Part shown: positions 30,092 through 34,773 of the stretch, piece after piece
How positions within the stretch are numbered: the stretch's first letter is position 1
How the letters are laid out: each line of letters starts with the position of its first letter
Source: JBFELO01 sp041552055
GTDB lineage: Bacteria > Acidobacteriota > Thermoanaerobaculia > Thermoanaerobaculales > Sulfomarinibacteraceae
Assembly: GCA_041552055.1 (NCBI GenBank)
Contig: JBFELO010000037.1
Span: 1 to 34,773, forward strand
Reading direction: 5' to 3'
DNA: 34,773 nucleotides
Notes under the pieces: generated by a model
Told to the model about the DNA's origin: nothing
The model's database searches: none
Seen by the model: the letters and a program-made list of their open reading frames with translations, nothing else
Translations under genes and position numbers: made by a program

Positions 30092-32329
30092 CTATATGAC
30101 ACCAGGGGAAGTCTCGGCCTGATGGTCGGCGGCATCGATGACGAAGTACACGGGTGACGGGCCGAGGACGAAATCGGGCCGAGGCGTGACCGGGAGGTCA
30201 CGGCCATCGCGGTCGATGGCTCGCGCAGCGACACCGGGGAGCGTCACGGTGACACCCGGCTCGACGCTCCACCCCATCACGACTTCCTTGCCGTCACGTT
30301 CGAACCGGTACATGAAGGCACCTTCCGGTGCCGGCAGCGGGCCGAGGAAGGTCGTGCCCGCGAGCTCGGCGGCCAGGGTCTGCAGCGCCCGGTACGCCGG
30401 GCGTCGGCGCATTCGCCCGTCGATTTCCGGCGCGATCAGGCCGTAGCCGCGTGCCACCAGGCGCCACCAGTACACGCGTTCGATGAGTCCGGTCCCCAAC
30501 ACCAGCGCGAAGTACCGCGTCAGGTAGTTCGCCTGCGTCTCCTCGTCGACCGAGACCGCCTTCCCCGCCGGTGAGTGCGGACCCTCCCACAGCGGCCAGT
30601 TGACCTCGGTAATCCGGCAGCGACCGTTGGAGTTGACACCGATCTCGCTGATGGCCCTCAGCAGCACCGCCTTGTCCACCGTGTCCAGGCCGAGCTGCCG
30701 GTTCTCCGGCGCACCCCTCCGATCCACGTACAGCAGCGCGGACAGCACGTCGAACCCGAGACCCGGTTCACGGCGGTTCACGAGCGCGAGCGTGGCCTGG
30801 TACTCGAAGTCGATCACTGCCGGTCCCATCAACTCGATCCCGGGTCGTCGGCGCAGGATCTCGGCCGCGTCGACGTACAGATCCACATACTCGCGCAGGG
30901 TCCAGACTCCCCACTTGCTCCGGTTGGGTGCCTGGCCGACCTGGAAGGAGCCACCGTACGGAGTGAACACCTCGGCGATCTCGCTGATTGCCGCCTTCCA
31001 CCGCGACCGGTCCCGCACGAGCTCTCGGTTCTGCGGCAGGGCGAACGCGATGTCGAAACCGCGGCGATGCAGCTCGGCAGCGAGCAGTTCTTCGTTCCGG
31101 TGGTCCGCGGCCCACGGATGAAGCCGCAGCAGCACCGACCGCACACCCAGCTCCTCGACCGCGGCCAGGAGGGCCTCCGGGTCGTCAGGCCACGGCCTAA
31201 GACAGACACCGATGCCGCGGAATTGGATCGGCGCACGGTAGAGGTCGGCCTTGAGGCGCCGGTAGCGACGCCACACTCCCGGCGCCGCCCACGCGACGGT
31301 CGCGAACCCACGCAGGTGGTCCGGGCTGTCCGCGAGCCTGATCGCCAGCTTCTCGGAGCGACTCGCGTGCTGGTGGGGCTGGTCGGACAGACGGTCCCAC
31401 ACCGCCTTGTCGCGCGAGGAGGCGTCACGGGCGGCCTCTGGAAGGTGCGCATGATGACCGGCCCCGTGGGAGTGGCGTCGACGGAGGCGAAGCCACCGCA
31501 GCCGGTTCTTGATCGCGTGTTTGGCCAGATAGCCACGCACGCTGAGCCACCAGAACCAGCTTCTGGCCGACCAGCACGGCGGGACCTCTCCCCAGTACCC
31601 GGACAGGAACGCGTCGCCGTGCCGTGGTCGCACGATGGGAAACCGACACAGGTCGCGCACCCGTCGCACCGTCCCGAGCCGGCAGCCGGTTCGGGCACGG
31701 TTGCAGTCGACCAGCCACAGGTCGAGATCTTCATCGGCACGGGAAACGGCGAGCACGTTTCCCATGGAAAGATCGCGGTACCAGATTCCGGCATCGTGGA
31801 GCCTCCGGCAGAAACCACCGAGCTGTCGCAAAAAGGAAGACTCGTCCACCGCGGGGAAGTCCGCAGCTCCGCTCTCGCCGTTGAGTCGACGAAAAAAGTG
31901 CCGGACCTCGGAGGCACCGTGAAGTCGACGGCTGACGAAGAATGACGGCCCGTCCCGCCGATCCGACTCGACGAGCACGATGGGCTCGGGGGTGGGAATT
32001 CCGGCATCGGCGATCGCGATCGCGGCGCGCCAACCACGCTCTGCCTTGCTGCCTCGCAGTCGTCGATCGAGCACCTTCCACCATCCCTGGTTCCGGAATT
32101 GCTTGACAACCACCTCTAGGGGGCCTGATCTCGTGTGCAGCTCCGTGACGTACAGGTAATTCCTGCCCCAGTGGACGGTCTCGGTCGCGGCCGCGGGATC
32201 GACCAGTCGGGACACCTCGGCCTGCAGATCGTGCGGCAAGTGCCGACGCGCGATCTCACCTATGTACCCCGGCCCTGCGAACTTCTCGTAGGTTTCGGTC
32301 ACCGACGCGTGATTGGCCCCCTCGATCAC
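30092..32329 (-). CDS. WaaP/InaA-like kinase fused to a glycoside-hydrolase-like domain
   Basis: A 745-residue two-domain protein. Residues 10-290 are a lipopolysaccharide-kinase (WaaP/InaA) type fold: VVVKQF with lysine K76, catalytic loop YRDLSMGN (D186, N191), and the metal-binding VDCNR (D208) in place of DFG. Residues 365-690 look like a TIM-barrel glycoside hydrolase (GH39/GH5 style): a candidate nucleophile E575 in ITEVNWPLW. The expected acid-base motif (NEPN-like) reads GQAPN (465-469), with alanine where glutamate is expected, so hydrolysis may be lost. No signal peptide is seen, which suits a cytoplasmic or inner-leaflet kinase. Start: GTG at 32329 is a best guess and GTG at 32302 is possible; neither has a clear ribosome-binding site. 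It lies 40 bases after the spermidine-synthase-like gene. Role in surface-glycan or lipid A decoration is inferred. Confidence 0.75.
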   Translation of the reverse strand: MIEGANHASVTETYEKFAGPGYIGEIARRHLPHDLQAEVSRLVDPAAATETVHWGRNYLYVTELHTRSGPLEVVVKQFRNQGWWKVLDRRLRGSKAERGWRAAIAIADAGIPTPEPIVLVESDRRDGPSFFVSRRLHGASEVRHFFRRLNGESGAADFPAVDESSFLRQLGGFCRRLHDAGIWYRDLSMGNVLAVSRADEDLDLWLVDCNRARTGCRLGTVRRVRDLCRFPIVRPRHGDAFLSGYWGEVPPCWSARSWFWWLSVRGYLAKHAIKNRLRWLRLRRRHSHGAGHHAHLPEAARDASSRDKAVWDRLSDQPHQHASRSEKLAIRLADSPDHLRGFATVAWAAPGVWRRYRRLKADLYRAPIQFRGIGVCLRPWPDDPEALLAAVEELGVRSVLLRLHPWAADHRNEELLAAELHRRGFDIAFALPQNRELVRDRSRWKAAISEIAEVFTPYGGSFQVGQAPNRSKWGVWTLREYVDLYVDAAEILRRRPGIELMGPAVIDFEYQATLALVNRREPGLGFDVLSALLYVDRRGAPENRQLGLDTVDKAVLLRAISEIGVNSNGRCRITEVNWPLWEGPHSPAGKAVSVDEETQANYLTRYFALVLGTGLIERVYWWRLVARGYGLIAPEIDGRMRRRPAYRALQTLAAELAGTTFLGPLPAPEGAFMYRFERDGKEVVMGWSVEPGVTVTLPGVAARAIDRDGRDLPVTPRPDFVLGPSPVYFVIDAADHQAETSPGVI

Positions 32330-32369
32330 GCGGCAAGAATAGCCGATCGACGGCGTTCGAGGGCGCGTT

Positions 32370-33053
32370 TCAGTCGGTGCGCCGGGCGAGGTAGATCGTG
32401 TGGGTGGCTGCACCGGCCACCGGGATCGCCACCGATTCCACGGCAAAGTCTGCAGCATGGAGCCGGTCGACAAAGTCGGGGACGTCGTCGGCGGACCACA
32501 CCGCGAGCATGCCCGAACGCGTGAGGGCCGACCTCAGACGCACGAGCCCCTGCTCGTCGTACAGCCGTCGGTTGCCGCCCACCACGGGCGTTTCGGGGCC
32601 GTTGTCCACGTCGAGGAGTATCGCGTGAAATCGGTCGCGTTCGATCGCCACCACGGCATGGACGTCGCCGATGGCCACCGTGACGCGGGAGTCGTCCAGC
32701 GGGTACCCGACCAAAGCTCCGAGTAGACCGCGGTTCCACCGGACCACGTGAGTGAACAGCTCGACGACCGTGACCTCCGCGCGACGCGGCAGGCGGTCGA
32801 GGGCCGCACGCAGCGTGTACCCGATCCCGAGGCCCCCGATCAACACCTGAGGTCTCGGGGTGTCCCCGAGCCACCGGCAGCCGAGATCGGCCAGCGCCTC
32901 CTCCGACCCCCGCCCACGGCTCGAGATCAGCTCGTGACCGTCGATCCTCACCGTGAAGATGCCGTTGCGGTGGTGGAGAGCGAGCTCATGGCCGTCGGGC
33001 GTCGCCGTGCGATCGAGAATACCGTCGGCGATCCTCGAGCTACCCACGGCCAT
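32370..33053 (-). CDS. Spermidine-synthase-like methyltransferase-fold protein
   Basis: A 227-residue protein with the Rossmann fold of spermidine synthases. The N-terminal beta part (GHELALHHRNGIFTVRIDG) is followed by LIGGLGIGYTLRAALD (about 71-86), where canonical spermidine synthases have GGGDG, then VVELFTHVVRWNRG (about 95-108) with the adenosine-binding acidic residue, and LLDVDNGPE in place of the usual DxxDP block. With the key aspartates altered, true aminopropyl transfer is doubtful, and it may be another SAM-binding enzyme. It is shorter than typical SpeE (about 280 residues). ATG at 33053 with AGGAGG 9 bases upstream. It lies 61 bases after hemW and 40 bases before the kinase fusion, probably one transcript. 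Confidence 0.82.
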   Translation of the reverse strand: MAVGSSRIADGILDRTATPDGHELALHHRNGIFTVRIDGHELISSRGRGSEEALADLGCRWLGDTPRPQVLIGGLGIGYTLRAALDRLPRRAEVTVVELFTHVVRWNRGLLGALVGYPLDDSRVTVAIGDVHAVVAIERDRFHAILLDVDNGPETPVVGGNRRLYDEQGLVRLRSALTRSGMLAVWSADDVPDFVDRLHAADFAVESVAIPVAGAATHTIYLARRTD

Positions 33054-33114
33054 TCCGCGCCACCTCCTTGCGCCTCACCCGCACGTCTCACCGAGCTCTC
33101 AACTCTCAACACTG

Positions 33115-34296
33115 TTACGGTCGCCGATCGTCGGTCGTTGACACGTCGAGCGTCCTCGCCATGGCGTCGGCGATCGCCATCCCGGCCACGGTCGGTCGCA
33201 GGGCGGTTCCTTCCACTGTAAGAAAGCCATCGGCCACGAAGCCCTCCACGGCTCGACGGTTGGCGCTTGCGAGATCGATGCCAAACCGGCGCTCGAACCC
33301 AGCGAGGTCGATCCCGGCGGCCGACCTGAGACCGAGGATGACGGTCTCGAGGGCCAGTTGATCCGACGTCAGCTTCTCGTCGCCGTCGACCGGCCGGATA
33401 TCGCTGTCGATGTCCCGCTGCCACTGCCGCAGCTTGCGCCGATTCCACCACCGGCGTCCGCCATCGAACGAGTGCGCCGCCGGTCCCAGTCCGAGGTAGG
33501 AGTCGTGGGTCCAGTACTTGAGGTTGTGCCGCGAGCGATGCTCGGCACCGGCGGCAAAGTTGGACACCTCGTACCCCTGATAACCCGCGTCGGCCAGTGC
33601 GCCATGGGTCAGAAGAAACAGCTCGGCCTGAAGGTCGCCATCGAGCTCGGTCATCAGGCCCTGCTCCAGTCGGCGCCCGAACAGCGTGCCCCCGTGGAAG
33701 GTCAACTGATAGCACGACAGGTGGTCTACCGACCGTGAGACGGCCTCATCCAGCTGGCCTCTCCAGGCGGTCGCTGTCTGGCCCTCGTACCCGTACATCA
33801 GATCGATGGACACGGTGTGGAAGCCTGCCGCCTGCAGGACGTCGAGGGCCTTGCGGGCGGCTGCCGCATCGTGCCGCCGTCCGAGAAACTTCAGCACGCC
33901 GTCATCGAACGACTGTACGCCGAGGCTGACCGTGTCGACCCCCGACTGTCGCCACGCCGCCACCGTCTGCGGCGAGACATCTTCGGGGTTGACCTCGAGG
34001 AAGACCTCCGCGTCGGCCTCGATTCCCAGGGACGCGCCGACCGCCTCGAGGACGCCCTCCACCTGATCGGGGCGCAGAGACGAGGGTGTTCCACCCCCGA
34101 GATAGACCGTGTCGAAGCAGAGGCCGAGGTCGGAGTACATGAGCGCCTCCCGCTCCACGCCTCGGAGGAACGCGCGCCGGCGGTCTTCAGCCGCGATGAG
34201 GACCGCGAAGTCGCAATACGGACACACCGAGGTGCAGAAGGGAACGTGGATGTAGAGCCCTGCTCCTCCCGCGTTGCCGCTTCGTGAGGACCGCAT
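33115..34296 (-). CDS. hemW: HemW-like radical SAM protein (coproporphyrinogen III oxidase family)
   Basis: A 393-residue radical SAM enzyme. The N-terminal YIHVPFCTSVCPYCDF gives the 4Fe-4S/SAM cysteines C21-x3-C25-x2-C28; GGGTPSS follows at 67-73, and the C-terminal HemN-like domain ends the protein (TSDQLALETVILGLRSA and the winged-helix region FVADGFLTVEG). HemW proteins have been shown to be heme chaperones rather than oxidases, a difference signalled by a missing extra N-terminal cysteine; here only the radical SAM cysteines are present in that stretch. The order lepA-hemW is widely conserved, and here hemW starts 24 bases after the lepA stop. The ribosome-binding site is weak. Confidence 0.93.
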   Translation of the reverse strand: MRSSRSGNAGGAGLYIHVPFCTSVCPYCDFAVLIAAEDRRRAFLRGVEREALMYSDLGLCFDTVYLGGGTPSSLRPDQVEGVLEAVGASLGIEADAEVFLEVNPEDVSPQTVAAWRQSGVDTVSLGVQSFDDGVLKFLGRRHDAAAARKALDVLQAAGFHTVSIDLMYGYEGQTATAWRGQLDEAVSRSVDHLSCYQLTFHGGTLFGRRLEQGLMTELDGDLQAELFLLTHGALADAGYQGYEVSNFAAGAEHRSRHNLKYWTHDSYLGLGPAAHSFDGGRRWWNRRKLRQWQRDIDSDIRPVDGDEKLTSDQLALETVILGLRSAAGIDLAGFERRFGIDLASANRRAVEGFVADGFLTVEGTALRPTVAGMAIADAMARTLDVSTTDDRRP

Positions 34297-34320
34297 CTCG
34301 AGGGGAGAGTCCCGTATGAG

Positions 34321-34773
34321 TCAATCCTTGTCCGTCTTGAGCACGGCGACAAAGGCGGACTGGGGAATCTCCACGTTACCCACCAGCTTCATGCGCTTCT
34401 TTCCCTTTTTCTGCCTCTCAAGCAGCTTCCGTTTTCTGGTGATGTCCCCCCCGTAACACTTGGCAGTGACATCCTTTCGGAAGGCGTTGATCGTGGTCCG
34501 CGCGATGATCTGGCCGCCGATGGCCCCCTGGATAGCGATCTTGAACTGCTGCTTTGGAATCGTGTCGGCCAGCCGCTCGCAATAGTGCAGTGCCCGTGGC
34601 CGAGCCTTTTCGCGATGCACCAGCTGTCCGAGTGCGTCCACGATCTCGCCGTTGACCAGGATGTCCACTTTCACCACGTCAGTCTCTCGGTAGTCGATCA
34701 TCTCCCAGTCGAACGACCCGTAGCCCTGGGTGGCCGACTTGAGCCGGTCGTAGAAGTCGAACAACACCTCGGC
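34321..34773 (-). CDS. lepA: Elongation factor 4 (LepA), C-terminal part, cut by window end
   Basis: The last 150 residues of LepA, a ribosome-associated GTPase that back-translocates or remodels stalled ribosomes. The window ends inside the gene: the reading frame is open to base 34773 and the GTPase domain is outside. The unique C-terminal domain is recognisable: VDILVNGEIVDALGQLVHRE, then QGAIGGQIIARTTINAFRKD and VTAKCYGGDITRKRKLLERQ, followed by a KKGKKRMK basic stretch and a typical ending near the stop codon. No defect is visible in this part. The internal GTG at 34765-34767 is not a start. Confidence 0.95.
   Translation of the reverse strand, partial: AEVLFDFYDRLKSATQGYGSFDWEMIDYRETDVVKVDILVNGEIVDALGQLVHREKARPRALHYCERLADTIPKQQFKIAIQGAIGGQIIARTTINAFRKDVTAKCYGGDITRKRKLLERQKKGKKRMKLVGNVEIPQSAFVAVLKTDKD

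Noticed and set aside
29764..30234. A longer N-terminal extension of the DUF374 acyltransferase
   Set aside because: The added sequence is low-complexity, overlaps the end of the kinase-fusion gene and contains the inverted-repeat element; the family domain starts later.

Overview
The window reads like chromosomal DNA from a Gram-negative, anaerobic or facultatively anaerobic bacterium with high GC content, most likely an acidobacterium or a close relative. The taxonomic hints are a large duplicated MacB/FtsX 'orphan' permease (a group typical of Acidobacteriota), a WaaP/InaA-like lipopolysaccharide-kinase domain and a DUF374 acyltransferase (both suggest an outer membrane), and oxygen-sensitive, iron-sulfur-rich metabolism. 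I see no rRNA, tRNA, CRISPR array, prophage or transposase gene. The taxon is inferred from gene content only.

Layout. (1) 60-2510: orphan permease. (2) 2844-9793, minus strand: a five-gene operon read NuoE/HydC-like subunit, HydB-NfnB fusion, HydA-like iron-sulfur subunit without an H-cluster, FMN-type glutamate-synthase-domain protein, NifX-like protein. This is the most interesting part of the window. The first three genes have the parts list of a flavin-based electron-bifurcating NADH/NADPH/ferredoxin transhydrogenase of the Sporomusa (Stn) type. The last two are extra modules with no obvious place in the known enzyme. (3) 10174-16937, minus: addB-addA, the double-strand-break repair helicase-nuclease, joined by an ATGA overlap. 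(4) 17019-20308, minus: SppA peptidase, MarR-family regulator, metallo-beta-lactamase-fold hydrolase. (5) 20403-22203: small genes (putative lipoprotein, FmdB-type zinc ribbon, unknown helical protein, zinc-ribbon protein). (6) 22204-22804: gene-free, repeat-rich. (7) 22805-28905: an amino-acid or carbamoyl-compound catabolic island, with a PLP enzyme divergent from YgeY-like hydrolase, YgeW-like knotted carbamoyltransferase, MBL-fold hydrolase and threonine-synthase-like PLP enzyme. (8) 29005-33053, minus: envelope-related genes (DUF374 acyltransferase, a kinase/glycoside-hydrolase-like fusion) and a spermidine-synthase-like protein. (9) 33115-34773, minus: hemW and the C-terminal part of lepA, cut by the window end.

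How it fits together. The bifurcation operon would balance NADH, NADPH and ferredoxin pools in an anaerobe, and the YgeY/YgeW island would feed on nitrogen-rich substrates. The two are separate transcription units about 13 kb apart and need not be linked. One possible thread is a zinc-ribbon module: the C-terminal extension of the NuoE/HydC-like subunit resembles the free-standing 129-residue zinc-ribbon protein at 21814-22203. Several intergenic stretches carry inverted or tandem repeats of the sort that are often multi-copy in a genome. All similarity statements come from reading the sequence by eye; no search was run.
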